44,097 nucleotides of DNA from Candidatus Aenigmarchaeota archaeon LH_S7 (lineage in GTDB: Archaea > Aenigmatarchaeota > Aenigmatarchaeia > QMZS01): contig JAGXOL010000006.1 of NCBI GenBank assembly GCA_023659895.1, positions 1 through 44,097 on the forward strand, given 5' to 3'. Below the pieces are notes generated by a model. The model was not told the DNA's origin and did not search any database. It saw only the letters and a list, made by a program, of their open reading frames with translations. How positions within the stretch are numbered: position 1 is the first letter of the stretch; each line of letters starts with the position of its first letter. The position numbers and the translations under genes were made by a program. Positions 34,051 to 43,158 of this stretch are shown one piece after another.

Positions 34051-34554
34051 ATGAAAGGAGCAGTTGTAATTTTCGACCTTTTAATCTCTTTTGTAATTGT
34101 TCTTACTTTAATCACAAGTGGATTACTAGTATGGTCTCATCTAATAAAATCGCAGGGGGTTATAGATAGATTTTCAAGTCCAGTAAACTGGGATAAATTC
34201 TTAGTGGAGGCAACAGGACAAAAGGTATTTAATAAGGTTGAAAACTTCTTAGATGAGGTTTCCTATGTTTTACCAATAGACCAACTTGAAAGAAAGTGCT
34301 CCTTGTGGTATAGAGAATGCACAGCGGATTTGGAAAAGGCTCCCCAATCACCTTGGACTAAGTTAACTGTATCAGAAGCAGACTTGAATGCTATGAACTA
34401 TTTGAAGTTTGATTGTGCACCTGAAGAGATTGAGGAATTAAGAAAGGAATGGGCAAGAAAAAATTCCTATTTTGATGAGAAAGATGAATATGAACAACAG
34501 GATTTAATCAAAAATGCTTGCGGAGCTACAATAATAGAGAAAATAAATAAGTAA
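34051..34554 (+). CDS. MKG-leader pilin-like protein
   Basis: 167 residues: MKG|AVVIFDLLISFVIVLT, then a helix to about 27. Asp sits at mature position 6, as in the proteins at 10566 and 11020. The outer part is helical and acidic with four Cys (CSLWYREC, FDC, NAC). This is one of the best links between the two clusters: the leader GxVxxFD resembles that of 10566 (GQVLSFD). Function inferred as accessory pilin. Confidence 0.65.
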   Translation: MKGAVVIFDLLISFVIVLTLITSGLLVWSHLIKSQGVIDRFSSPVNWDKFLVEATGQKVFNKVENFLDEVSYVLPIDQLERKCSLWYRECTADLEKAPQSPWTKLTVSEADLNAMNYLKFDCAPEEIEELRKEWARKNSYFDEKDEYEQQDLIKNACGATIIEKINK

Positions 34555-34566
34555 ATATATTTATTT

Positions 34567-35052
34567 ATGTATTCTAATAAAAGAAAAGGAGGTGTAGAAA
34601 TCCATTATTTGTTCTTGCTCTTTTCAATAATATTAGGTGTAATGCTTGTTGGAGCTTGGCAGGTCCAAGGTATGAAATTGGCTCAGTCAAGAATGAGTGA
34701 ACTTAAAATTATGTCATTAACCCAAGTAAAAAACATCTTGTTTTCAATGCAGCATGCTCCTGTGGAAAATCAGGCATGTACTTCCTTAATGAAATGTCAA
34801 AAGTTGACCTTGCACAAAGGATATATAGAGATATGGGGACCTGAAAATGATTATTATAAAGAAGGACCTTATGTATCTACTTCATTAGTAGGAAATCTAA
34901 AATTTTACAAATATAATGAAAGCTCTAATAGATGGGAACAACTTACAGAGGAGGGATATACTACTACTTGTGGTACTAGAGAAGAACCAGTTTATCTTTG
35001 TTTTGAAAAAGTTGCGAGTGATGAAATAAGAATATGTAATGGGCCTTGTTGA
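34567..35052 (+). CDS. Pilin-like protein with KRKG leader
   Basis: 161 residues. The leader MYSNKRKG is longer and more basic, followed by GVEIHYLFLLFSIILGVM (helix about 10-30). Two Cys pairs (CTSLMKC; CGTREEPVYLC) plus CNGPC at the very end indicate a disulfide-stabilised outer domain. The leader length is closer to the canonical pilin at 15790 than the MKG forms, supporting the idea that all are prepilin-peptidase substrates. Confidence 0.62.
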   Translation: MYSNKRKGGVEIHYLFLLFSIILGVMLVGAWQVQGMKLAQSRMSELKIMSLTQVKNILFSMQHAPVENQACTSLMKCQKLTLHKGYIEIWGPENDYYKEGPYVSTSLVGNLKFYKYNESSNRWEQLTEEGYTTTCGTREEPVYLCFEKVASDEIRICNGPC

Positions 35053-35114
35053 GGTTTTGATATTTTCTATGTTCTAACAATTAAGTATTATTATGATAAT
35101 TTAATAATATAATT

Positions 35115-35192
35115 ATGAGGATAAAACCAGTAGGAGACATAAAAATTTTTAGTTTGGACTATTATCTTTTGGTTAGAGGGATCTTAAAATGA
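35115..35192 (+). CDS. Possible 25-residue leader peptide
   Basis: MRIKPVGDIKIFSLDYYLLV then RGILK; no membrane helix. Its stop overlaps the start of the 719-residue gene by 4 nt, so it may serve translational coupling after a 136-bp gap in the gene series. An AT-rich stretch at 35080-35112 could be an internal promoter. Weakly supported. Confidence 0.25.
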   Translation: MRIKPVGDIKIFSLDYYLLVRGILK

Positions 35193-37348
35193 AAGGATTG
35201 ATGAGTTTGCCTGCTAATATAGTAGGATATGTAATAGCTCTAGCAATCTTCATGACAGGAATGGGACTCATTACTATGTACTGGATGGAATTCCAAACAA
35301 TTCCTAAGGAAACTCAAACCCCTGAGAGAACCACTGCTTGTGATTTAGCATATATTTTATCAACTTGGGAGAAAGCAACAGTTAAACCAACAATCTTTAA
35401 CCAAACTTTCTTGGATAGTTGGAACACTTTAGAAACCTCAAAATCAATTTTTGAAAGTGAATCAAGCAAATTTTTCTTCCCAGGCTTAGATTTTTTCCTG
35501 AAAATCACAACGGATGAAAAAAATTATACAATGTATGTGCCCCCAGAAAGTAAAAGTGTTTTTGAGGGCTGTGCTAGAAATTTGATAACACCAAAAAGCT
35601 TGTACGAAGCTGAAAAGTTTGGTGTAGAAGACACCTTAGGAGAATTTGAAGAAGCCCCAGAGGAGGAAGCTTACAAGGAAAAGGCAACCACCTACAACGA
35701 GCTACATGCTGTTTGCGGCTTACCAACTTTTGTTGAAAGTGATAATGATATAACTATCGGAAGAATGACAGTGGGATTAACAAGCAACATAGCAACAAAG
35801 ATAAGAAAAGGTATTTATGAACTTTCCCTTTCAGATGATCCAAATGATAATGAGAGAATTTACAGATTGGGTGAATATCCATCTGGTTGCTTGTTTGATA
35901 AAAGGATAACAAAGAAGGAAAAAAGTTTTCAGGATTTGTCTGATGCAAAAACATATTTCTATTTCTCAAGAGATATATCTAATGCAATTAGGAAATCTCT
36001 TAATTTTGTATTTGATCACTTAGAAAATTTATGGGAGGCAACTATTGGTAACATTATTGGAGATAATGAAGATGAAGAGGAAATAAAAATACCTATGTTG
36101 GAGGATTATTGTGGATTTGTTTGGGACTGGAAGAATCAAAGTGATAGATTCCTTTTGAATGTTAATTCTGTAGAACCAGGAAAGGGTGGATGCACTTTAA
36201 AAACAAGAATTCCAAAAAGAATTGTTAATTCTATTAACTTGAGCAAGAGACTTTGCGAGCCAAAAGATGTTTTCTTGATTGTTAACTGGCCTGAAGGAGG
36301 TTGGGGAGGAAAAAAACACTTCTTCATGAAAATAGAAGAGCTTAATTATAACCCAGATAATGAAGCTCAGGCAAAAAAATTTTGCAAGACTAGGTGCAAT
36401 ACAGAGGGACCTACAATTTCTGCAGATGGTTTTTCTACTTGTGAAGATTTTTGTGAAGAGGGTTGGGGAATTTTAGGTGAGAATTGTGTTTATAAAACTT
36501 GCAATTTTGCTAAAAACCATATTTATATGTTCAAGCACATACCTGTGGATGCAATAGACATCAAATACATTGTTGTGGATGAAAAAGATTTAAAAAAAGC
36601 TGGTAGTTTTGAGAATCTTGATGAATCTGATTATTATGCTTATCAATCAGCTTGTTCAAGTTGGCCAGGAATTTATGATTGTACAACCTCAAAAGATTGC
36701 ACCGGAGAACGTATTTGCATAATGGATAAGCAAGAGGCAGAAAACCTAAGTTGTGATGTTTGTAGAGACAATCTAAGAAGTTTTTGCTCCCCAAAATACT
36801 TGGAAGAGCCTCTTGTTCTAAACGAAGAACTTGCTTATACCTGCCAAAATGTGACCAATTATACTGCTCCATTTAGAGGGGAAAATTTCTCTGCTTGCTT
36901 GCCTGAAATACAGGTAAACTATACTTTATTAAGTAGCACAGGAGAACAGATCACTGATGATGGAGGAAACCCTTTGAAAAAGATTGATTGTTCAAATCAC
37001 CCAAACACAATAATAAACTGGACAGTAGATGCAAGTGAAATCTGTTGTATGTATTTAGGCAGTGAGGAGGAGGAATGGTGTATAGGTTCAACAGGATACT
37101 GTCCAAAAATGAAAATCTGGTCAAATCTTGATACCTCGCATACCCTTTATCTCAGTGAGGATACTTTTTACTTGAATGAAGGAGGATTTAATCATAAGTT
37201 TAGGGGAAGCATTCAACAAAGAGCTTGCAGGGATGGGATCCCTTACAACAATGCTAATGAGTATTTCCTTGTTGCTGATTACCACCCAGCAAATGAGGAA
37301 TTCAGATATGTGATGAACAAATCCAGAGTGGATAGCGTGACTGAATAA
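35189..37348 (+). CDS. MKG-leader large Cys-rich ectodomain protein
   Basis: 719 residues. MKG|LMSLPANIVGYVIALAIF, helix about 10-31, then a long outer region. Cys are sparse in the first half and dense from about 395 on (CKTRC, CEDFCEEGWG, CSSWPGIYDC, CTGERIC, CDVC, CCMYLG), consistent with several disulfide-bonded modules. The segment around CEDFCEEGWGILGENCVYKTC has an EGF-like look. No catalytic motif seen. The next MKG gene begins one base after its stop. Confidence 0.62.
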   Translation: MKGLMSLPANIVGYVIALAIFMTGMGLITMYWMEFQTIPKETQTPERTTACDLAYILSTWEKATVKPTIFNQTFLDSWNTLETSKSIFESESSKFFFPGLDFFLKITTDEKNYTMYVPPESKSVFEGCARNLITPKSLYEAEKFGVEDTLGEFEEAPEEEAYKEKATTYNELHAVCGLPTFVESDNDITIGRMTVGLTSNIATKIRKGIYELSLSDDPNDNERIYRLGEYPSGCLFDKRITKKEKSFQDLSDAKTYFYFSRDISNAIRKSLNFVFDHLENLWEATIGNIIGDNEDEEEIKIPMLEDYCGFVWDWKNQSDRFLLNVNSVEPGKGGCTLKTRIPKRIVNSINLSKRLCEPKDVFLIVNWPEGGWGGKKHFFMKIEELNYNPDNEAQAKKFCKTRCNTEGPTISADGFSTCEDFCEEGWGILGENCVYKTCNFAKNHIYMFKHIPVDAIDIKYIVVDEKDLKKAGSFENLDESDYYAYQSACSSWPGIYDCTTSKDCTGERICIMDKQEAENLSCDVCRDNLRSFCSPKYLEEPLVLNEELAYTCQNVTNYTAPFRGENFSACLPEIQVNYTLLSSTGEQITDDGGNPLKKIDCSNHPNTIINWTVDASEICCMYLGSEEEEWCIGSTGYCPKMKIWSNLDTSHTLYLSEDTFYLNEGGFNHKFRGSIQQRACRDGIPYNNANEYFLVADYHPANEEFRYVMNKSRVDSVTE

Positions 37349-37349
37349 T

Positions 37350-38552
37350 ATGAAAGGAGGAATTTTCGAATGGCCTTTTATAACAATGTTCCAAGTTGTG
37401 ATTATAATTATTATTATTGCAATATCTGTAGGTGTTTACTTTACCAGTTCTGTAGCTGGGGAACCCCCCATAGAAATCAGAACTTTTGCTGAATATAGGT
37501 GGGCAAACTATTTACCCTCTGCAGCACTTTTCTATTTGACTTACCCTAATGAGAGTTGGGAAGCACTCAATCAAATCGCTTTATCCTCAGATGAATGGAA
37601 TAACAGGATAAAGACAAAAGATGAGTTTTTCACTGAACTCAAAGATGATTATGATCTCTCAAAATTAGAATCTTACATAAATAATCTGAATGAAGAACTC
37701 TGGAATGAAGATAGAGATACTCACACTTTGTTTATCAAGGACAAGCAGGGACTCGTAATTTCCATTGGTCTCCCAAAAACATATACTGTTGAAAAGGGAT
37801 TTACAACTTTCCCTGATGAATATCCTTACAACTGCTACACGAAGAACACACCTGTTTACACAACAAGTGGAGATACTAATAATAGAATAAGATTTGTGTT
37901 GTGTTGCTATGATATTCAGGTTTGTAGTGATTATATAACAGGGCCAGGAAGAATGGAGTGTAAGAATGATGTGTGCGGTATTTCTTCAAAAGGGTGTCAA
38001 GAGCATTTATGCAATAGGATAGGAGAAAATGATTATGAAGAATGTAGGGGTCACGAAAATGAATGGGTCTGTATAAAAACACGACCTATATGTGGTGATG
38101 GAGTGAGAGAGGGAGAAGAGGAATGTGATGATGGAAATACAGAGAGTGGGGATGGTTGTTCTAGTGAATGCTTGTTGGAAGGATGTTCTTGCGATGGAAC
38201 AGGTTATGAAAATCGTACTCTTAATGGAGATAGATTTTATGTGGACTGCGATGCAGATAAGTGCTGGACACCAACACGAGATGATTATAATTGGTCGGAT
38301 GCAAAGAAGTATTGCAGAAATTTAGGTTACGGAAGGTTCACAGATTGGAAATTACCTTCTAATAGAACTTTAAAGAAGTTGTGTGATTTATGTGATGGAA
38401 CCTGCTTCGACGAGGAGGAGATATCTCGCTTCTATTGGTCTAGTACCAATTACAATAGAGGAAAGGCCTACTACGTGTTGTTTAATAACTGCATTTCCTC
38501 CTCCAATTTTAAGAGGGAAGACCTGCATATCCGTTGTGTCCGAGAAGATTAA
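37350..38552 (+). CDS. MKG-leader protein with Myxococcus-type Cys repeat and DUF1566-like domain
   Basis: 400 residues. MKG|GIFEWPFITMFQVVIIIII (helix about 11-32) is followed by a helical stretch (about 45-150) and a Cys-containing part. CGDGVREGEEECDDGNTESG continuing DGCSSEC (about 250-275) is the textbook Myxococcus cysteine-rich repeat (DUF4215-like). The C-terminal 120 residues (YNWSDAKKYCRNLGYGRFTD, WKLPSNRTLKKL, FYWSST, LHIRCVRED) match the DUF1566/Lcl C-terminal lectin-like fold. Both modules are usually found on bacterial surface proteins, so horizontal acquisition of the ectodomain is plausible. Confidence 0.75.
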   Translation: MKGGIFEWPFITMFQVVIIIIIIAISVGVYFTSSVAGEPPIEIRTFAEYRWANYLPSAALFYLTYPNESWEALNQIALSSDEWNNRIKTKDEFFTELKDDYDLSKLESYINNLNEELWNEDRDTHTLFIKDKQGLVISIGLPKTYTVEKGFTTFPDEYPYNCYTKNTPVYTTSGDTNNRIRFVLCCYDIQVCSDYITGPGRMECKNDVCGISSKGCQEHLCNRIGENDYEECRGHENEWVCIKTRPICGDGVREGEEECDDGNTESGDGCSSECLLEGCSCDGTGYENRTLNGDRFYVDCDADKCWTPTRDDYNWSDAKKYCRNLGYGRFTDWKLPSNRTLKKLCDLCDGTCFDEEEISRFYWSSTNYNRGKAYYVLFNNCISSSNFKREDLHIRCVRED

Positions 38553-38579
38553 GTTTGACAATTTAAGAAATTTAATATT

Positions 38580-40259
38580 ATGAAAGGATTAGGAACTGCT
38601 GGGATGATAATGATTATTATTACAGGAATGACTGGACTCCTATTAATATTGATGAGTTCAGTAGGAGTAACCCCCCCTTATTACCATTCGTTACCTGAAA
38701 TGAAGTATATTGATATGCTTTCTTCTTACAATCATTTGACAGAAAATGCGGAAAGGTCAATAAATTCCGGTTCAGAAGAGTTTTTTAGTAGTTCAAGTAA
38801 ACATCCTCTAAAATGGGAAAACTGGCCTGATGCAGATTCATTCAAATCAGATTTTAAGACTATTTTTTCCGGAAAATTAGAGAATATGGCTTTGGATTAT
38901 CTTAATTCAGTTTCACAACCTGAACAAAGTGTTACTGTTGATTTTGCTACAATAAACAGTTCTATGTCCTATGATTCAGGGACAAAAAAATTGGATTGGA
39001 ACTACACTTATGGAATATTACTCTTTGTACCTTTACATGGAAAAGGGGAAAAACTTCATAGCATCAACACAACAGAGAAGATAACTGCTAGCTATGATTT
39101 CTTGGACTTGGATAAAGTTTATGCTTGTGCAAATGATTTTTTTGATAATCTGGAAAATTTTGAGTATGGGTTTAAGAAAAGTGAGAAAAGTAGATTGGAT
39201 ATTGAAAGAGAATTGGAAGCTGATTTACATAATAATTTGAATTCTTTTAGTAATTGTAATAATTTTGATTTGGATAAGGAAGTGGATGTGATCGTGGATG
39301 TCTCCTGCAGTACCTCAGAATGTACTTGCAGGTCAGTAGAAGAAGCGGAAATAATTTTAGTATTCAAGAACAAAAATACTAAGAGAAGTTTGGCTTTTTC
39401 AGACACTTTTAACAACTTTAGATGTGGGGAATCAGTGAGTCATTGTAAAAATGGGAAGGAGTGTTGCGTTTCTGGTTCATGCAATAGGGATTGTGTTGCA
39501 GGTGTTTGTAGTAATTGTTGGTCAGGTTCTGTTGATTACAAGTGTTCCCCAAAGGGAAATCCAAATTCAATAATAAATTACCAGTGTTATAAGACAGATT
39601 CAGGAGAGTACAAGTGCTTGGATAAATATGAGAACATTTTTTATAAGCATGGTGGCTCAAATTATTATTTGCACACCTTGGGCAGTATAAGTGTAAATTG
39701 TGGATCAGTAGGAACAGATTATTTGGAGATAGAAGGAGGTTCCGAGAATTACAAGATTGATTATAACGGGGTTGAAATAGGAATGAATACCCAAAAAATT
39801 GACTTGTGCAATGACAGCATCATACCAAGGAAGGATGGTAAGTTAGGCATTCATATAGCCTCAGATTATGGTGGTACAACCTATTATTACAAGATTGATG
39901 ATATCAATATAAATTTTGCTCTTTCTGAATACATAGAAAAATTAAATAAAGATTTAAAAGGGGATCGTTATTCTTTTGATACTGATTATCCATCAGAGAA
40001 TGAAATAGAAAATCACTATAAGGATCATATTGTATGTTATTTAAATCGTATATTTGCACATTCTTCTACTTTTGAATTTAAAGGATATTCTATAGATGTC
40101 ACTGTAGAAGAAGTTAAGCGCAATATTAAATTTAATTCTAAAGCAGTTAGAGGTTATTCAATAATCAAAGTTGAATTTAAAGAATCAGACGGAGACAAGG
40201 AGGTAGCAGTTCTTCAATATTTAATACCTATGGTAAATAAAAGTTATCTTTCTAAATAA
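38580..40259 (+). CDS. MKG-leader anchored ectodomain protein
   Basis: 559 residues: MKG|LGTAGMIMIIITGMTG, helix about 8-28. The outer region has a Ser-rich segment, a small Cys cluster (about 240-252, SCSTSECTC), a dense Cys module at about 285-320 (CKNGKECCVSGSCNRDC, CSNC) and a Lys/Asp-rich C-terminal part. Not recognised. It is the last large gene of the cluster, followed after 23 bp by a tiny helix protein. Confidence 0.6.
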   Translation: MKGLGTAGMIMIIITGMTGLLLILMSSVGVTPPYYHSLPEMKYIDMLSSYNHLTENAERSINSGSEEFFSSSSKHPLKWENWPDADSFKSDFKTIFSGKLENMALDYLNSVSQPEQSVTVDFATINSSMSYDSGTKKLDWNYTYGILLFVPLHGKGEKLHSINTTEKITASYDFLDLDKVYACANDFFDNLENFEYGFKKSEKSRLDIERELEADLHNNLNSFSNCNNFDLDKEVDVIVDVSCSTSECTCRSVEEAEIILVFKNKNTKRSLAFSDTFNNFRCGESVSHCKNGKECCVSGSCNRDCVAGVCSNCWSGSVDYKCSPKGNPNSIINYQCYKTDSGEYKCLDKYENIFYKHGGSNYYLHTLGSISVNCGSVGTDYLEIEGGSENYKIDYNGVEIGMNTQKIDLCNDSIIPRKDGKLGIHIASDYGGTTYYYKIDDININFALSEYIEKLNKDLKGDRYSFDTDYPSENEIENHYKDHIVCYLNRIFAHSSTFEFKGYSIDVTVEEVKRNIKFNSKAVRGYSIIKVEFKESDGDKEVAVLQYLIPMVNKSYLSK

Positions 40260-40282
40260 TTAAATAAAAAATCTATAAAATT

Positions 40283-40435
40283 ATGGAAATCAGAGCAATT
40301 TTCGGGCTTATTTTGTTTGTGATAATCTTGGCTTTGGTCATCTATGGTTTGATGATGCAGGGAGTAAATGAGGGTTTTAACTCCGTATTTGATATTTTTG
40401 GGAATTGGGTAAGTAAATTATTCAGCTCTTCTTAA
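40283..40435 (+). CDS. Tiny membrane protein, last gene of the surface cluster
   Basis: 50 residues: MEIRAIFGLILFVIILAL, helix to about 25, then an amphipathic tail GVNEGFNSVFDIFGNWVSKL. Same plan as the tiny proteins at 31167 and 33621. It ends 39 bp from the convergent PEP synthase gene. Function unknown. Confidence 0.55.
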   Translation: MEIRAIFGLILFVIILALVIYGLMMQGVNEGFNSVFDIFGNWVSKLFSSS

Positions 40436-40474
40436 TATCTGATTACAGATAAAGTCCCAAGTTCATAGTTTAGA

Positions 40475-42748
40475 CTATTGTCTATTATTTCTTTTTTCTA
40501 TTTTCCCAACTTTTAGTTTTGTTTCTAAGAGAATATCAGGATTCACAGAAATGGAATCAATTTTGTTTTTAATCAAGAACTTAGCATAATCTGGGTACTT
40601 GGAAGGTGCTTGTCCGCAAATTCCTACTGTTTTCTTCTTTTTGTGAGCAGTTTTTATTAACTCTCCTATGAATTTCTTTACAGCTTCATTCCTCTCATCA
40701 AACTTCAGCATTTGATTGTCCCTGCCCATTCCCAAGGTAAGTTGAGTCAAGTCATTAGAACCTACGGAAAAACCATCAAAGTACTTTGCGAATTCATCAG
40801 ATAATAAGATATTGCTTGGGATCTCAGCCATCACATAAACTTTTAAGTTCATCCTCAAACCTGCTTCTTTAATCAATTTTAAAACCTCTTTACCTTCCTC
40901 AATTGTCCTACAGAATGGTATCATCACATCCACATTTTTCAAACCCATCTCCTCCCTAACTTTCCTTATTGCTTTTAATTCCAATTTAAAAGCAGGCTTA
41001 AACTCTTTACTTATATATCTCGCAGCTCCCCTCCATCCTAGCATTGGGTTATTCTCTTTTGGCTCATATTTTTCCCCACCAATCAAATTCCTAAACTCAT
41101 TAGTTTTGAAATCTGAAAAACGTACTATGATTTGATTTGGATAAACAGAACTTGCAATGCTTGCAATTCCCTCAGTTAATTTCTCAACATAAAAGTCCTG
41201 TTTCTTTTTCTCAATAGCGTGTAGAGGATGATATTGTATTACTGAATTGATGATATGCTCAATCCTTGCTAATCCTACACCATCGGCTTGCAAATGAGAC
41301 AAGTCAAAAGCTTGTTCAGGAGTACCTAGAATTAACATAACTTTCGTTTTCGTTTTAGGCATCTTTTTGATATTTATTTTTTTAGTTTCAAATTTCAACT
41401 TCCCTTTCCAGACTTTCCCTATTGAAGAAGAACAATCCAAAGTTATTTCCTGCTTATCCTTCAAATTTTTTGTTACACCTTCAGCACCAACAATACAAGG
41501 AACACCTAACTCTCTTGAAACTATAGCAGCATGACTTGTGCTACCACCTCTTTCAGTTATAATCCCTTTCGCGGTTTTCATTATAGGTTCCCAATCAGGA
41601 TTAGTTTGCTCGGTTACAAGAATCTCACCTTTCTTGAACTCCTCAATTTTATTAACATCTTCAATCACGCGAACTTTTCCAGTTGAGATTTTTCTACCTA
41701 TTGCAACACCTTCAGCAATCTTTTCTCCCTCCTCAATCAACTTGTACTTTTCCACAACCCTCTTTCTTGAATGAACTGTTTCAGGTCTTGCCTGCACAAT
41801 ATACAATTTCTTGTCTTTACCATCCTTGGCCCATTCAATATCCATTGCTTTTCCATAGTGTTTTTCAATTAGCATAGCATATTTTGCAAGCTCTTCAGTT
41901 TCCTTTTCCCCTAAAACATATTTCTTCCTTTCAATTTTCTTAACAGTTTCTTTTTTCGTGCCTCGCTTTCCAAATACTAATTTTATTTTTTTGTCTCCTA
42001 ATTCTTTTTTAATTGTCTTCAAAGTTGGCTTGAAAACATAAAATGAATCAGGTTTCACGGTTCCCTTAACCACGAATTCCCCTAAACCATAACTCCCCTC
42101 TATTGCAATTATCTTTTCAAATCCGGAATTTGGTTCTATTGAGAACATAACACCTGCACAAGATTTGTCTGAACGAACCATTTTCTGTACACCAACAGAA
42201 AGTTTAACAGAAAACTGGTCAAAACCATTTTCCTTACGGTAGGAAATAGCCCTGTCTGTAAACAAAGAGGAATAACACTTAACAATAGCTTCCATTAATT
42301 CTTTCTCTCCTTTAACATTTAAGTATGTTTCCTGTTGTCCAGCAAAGGAAGCATTTGGGAGATCCTCAGCTGTAGCACTTGAACGAATTGCAACCTCTAA
42401 ATTACTTCCATATTTTTTTCTCAGTTTGTTATAACTTTTGTTTATTTCCTTTTTTAACTCTGAAGGAATCTTGGCCCTCAAAATCAAATTCCTAACTTTT
42501 TTCCCTCTCTCCCTTAAATTTTTCAAATTTTTCGTATCTAAGTCCTTTAATGTGTTTCTAATTTTGGAATCTAAATCATTCTTTTTAATGAATGTATCAT
42601 ATGCAGCACTTGTCAAAGCAAAACCATCTGGAACGCGAATTCCTTTTTTATTTAATTGCGAATACATTTCTCCCAAGGAAGCATTCTTACCACCAACTTT
42701 TGATACATTCTTGTAACGTATCTCAGAAAAAAATAGTATTGGCTTCAT
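40475..42748 (-). CDS. ppsA: Phosphoenolpyruvate synthase
   Basis: Converts pyruvate, ATP and water to PEP, AMP and phosphate; entry to gluconeogenesis. 757 residues, the usual archaeal size. An N-terminal ATP-binding domain (VGGKNASLGEMYSQL; AIRSSATAEDLPNASFAGQQ), the phosphohistidine domain with GGSTSHAAIVSRELGVPCIV (catalytic His near residue 405) and a C-terminal PEP-binding barrel (NPMLGWRGAARY; GFSVGSNDLTQLTLGM; VGICGQAPSKYPDYA) are all complete. A CTAAATAAATCT element about 15-26 nt before the ATG may be its TATA box. Confidence 0.97.
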   Translation of the reverse strand: MKPILFFSEIRYKNVSKVGGKNASLGEMYSQLNKKGIRVPDGFALTSAAYDTFIKKNDLDSKIRNTLKDLDTKNLKNLRERGKKVRNLILRAKIPSELKKEINKSYNKLRKKYGSNLEVAIRSSATAEDLPNASFAGQQETYLNVKGEKELMEAIVKCYSSLFTDRAISYRKENGFDQFSVKLSVGVQKMVRSDKSCAGVMFSIEPNSGFEKIIAIEGSYGLGEFVVKGTVKPDSFYVFKPTLKTIKKELGDKKIKLVFGKRGTKKETVKKIERKKYVLGEKETEELAKYAMLIEKHYGKAMDIEWAKDGKDKKLYIVQARPETVHSRKRVVEKYKLIEEGEKIAEGVAIGRKISTGKVRVIEDVNKIEEFKKGEILVTEQTNPDWEPIMKTAKGIITERGGSTSHAAIVSRELGVPCIVGAEGVTKNLKDKQEITLDCSSSIGKVWKGKLKFETKKINIKKMPKTKTKVMLILGTPEQAFDLSHLQADGVGLARIEHIINSVIQYHPLHAIEKKKQDFYVEKLTEGIASIASSVYPNQIIVRFSDFKTNEFRNLIGGEKYEPKENNPMLGWRGAARYISKEFKPAFKLELKAIRKVREEMGLKNVDVMIPFCRTIEEGKEVLKLIKEAGLRMNLKVYVMAEIPSNILLSDEFAKYFDGFSVGSNDLTQLTLGMGRDNQMLKFDERNEAVKKFIGELIKTAHKKKKTVGICGQAPSKYPDYAKFLIKNKIDSISVNPDILLETKLKVGKIEKRNNRQ

Positions 42749-42860
42749 AATATATAATTAGATTTATTTAGTTACTTTGAACTAACCTTTTTGTTCTTTT
42801 TTCTCCTAAAATATAAATAAGGCAAAGTGGATAACTATATCTACTGATGAATACGAGAGT

Positions 42861-42995
42861 ATGAAATCTACAATAGAAATTCTATCTGACCATGATTTGA
42901 TGAGACAAATCAGAGAAAGTGAAAAAGCTATCAAAGAAGGCAAAGTGAGAGACTTAGATGAGCTTGAATCTAAAGAGAAAGATCATCAGTCTTAG
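42861..42995 (+). pseudogene. N-terminally truncated Phd/YefM-like antitoxin
   Basis: From the only usable ATG the product has 44 residues: MKSTIEILSDHDLMRQIRES then EKAIKEGKVRDLDEL. This matches the C-terminal, toxin-binding half of Phd/YefM antitoxins. The same frame continues upstream of the ATG as KWITISTDEYES, the normal middle of such a protein, back to a stop at 42807, but with no start codon; the DNA-binding N-terminus is missing. No RelE or Doc toxin is seen downstream to 43158. Either a decayed toxin-antitoxin locus or a short orphan gene. Confidence 0.55.
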
Positions 42996-43026
42996 TAAGT
43001 TTTTCATTTCACCTTTATGTTTCGCA

Positions 43027-43047
43027 CCATACTGCATGAGAGTATGG
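43027..43047. repeat. 7-bp inverted repeat in gene-free stretch 42996-43158
   Basis: CCATACT and AGTATGG flank a 7-nt loop. A second small one, GCTTTT/AAAAGC with loop GTG, lies near 43110-43126. No gene is visible on either strand in this 163-bp stretch. Confidence 0.4.
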
Positions 43048-43158
43048 CAAAATTGGTTTAGCAATAAATAATTTGTTTTGATAAATACAAAACATTCTTC
43101 TGCTTTTGTGAAAAGCTATTATTTTCATCTTCTTTTCTAATTTATTCATAAAAATATA

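Noticed and set aside
43027-43047. Possible IS200/IS605 end hairpin upstream of the TnpB-like gene
   Set aside because: An intact unrelated gene lies between it and the transposase, so it cannot be assigned as the element's left end.
42996-43158. Toxin gene partner for the truncated antitoxin
   Set aside because: All frames are broken by stops and none gives RelE- or Doc-like motifs.
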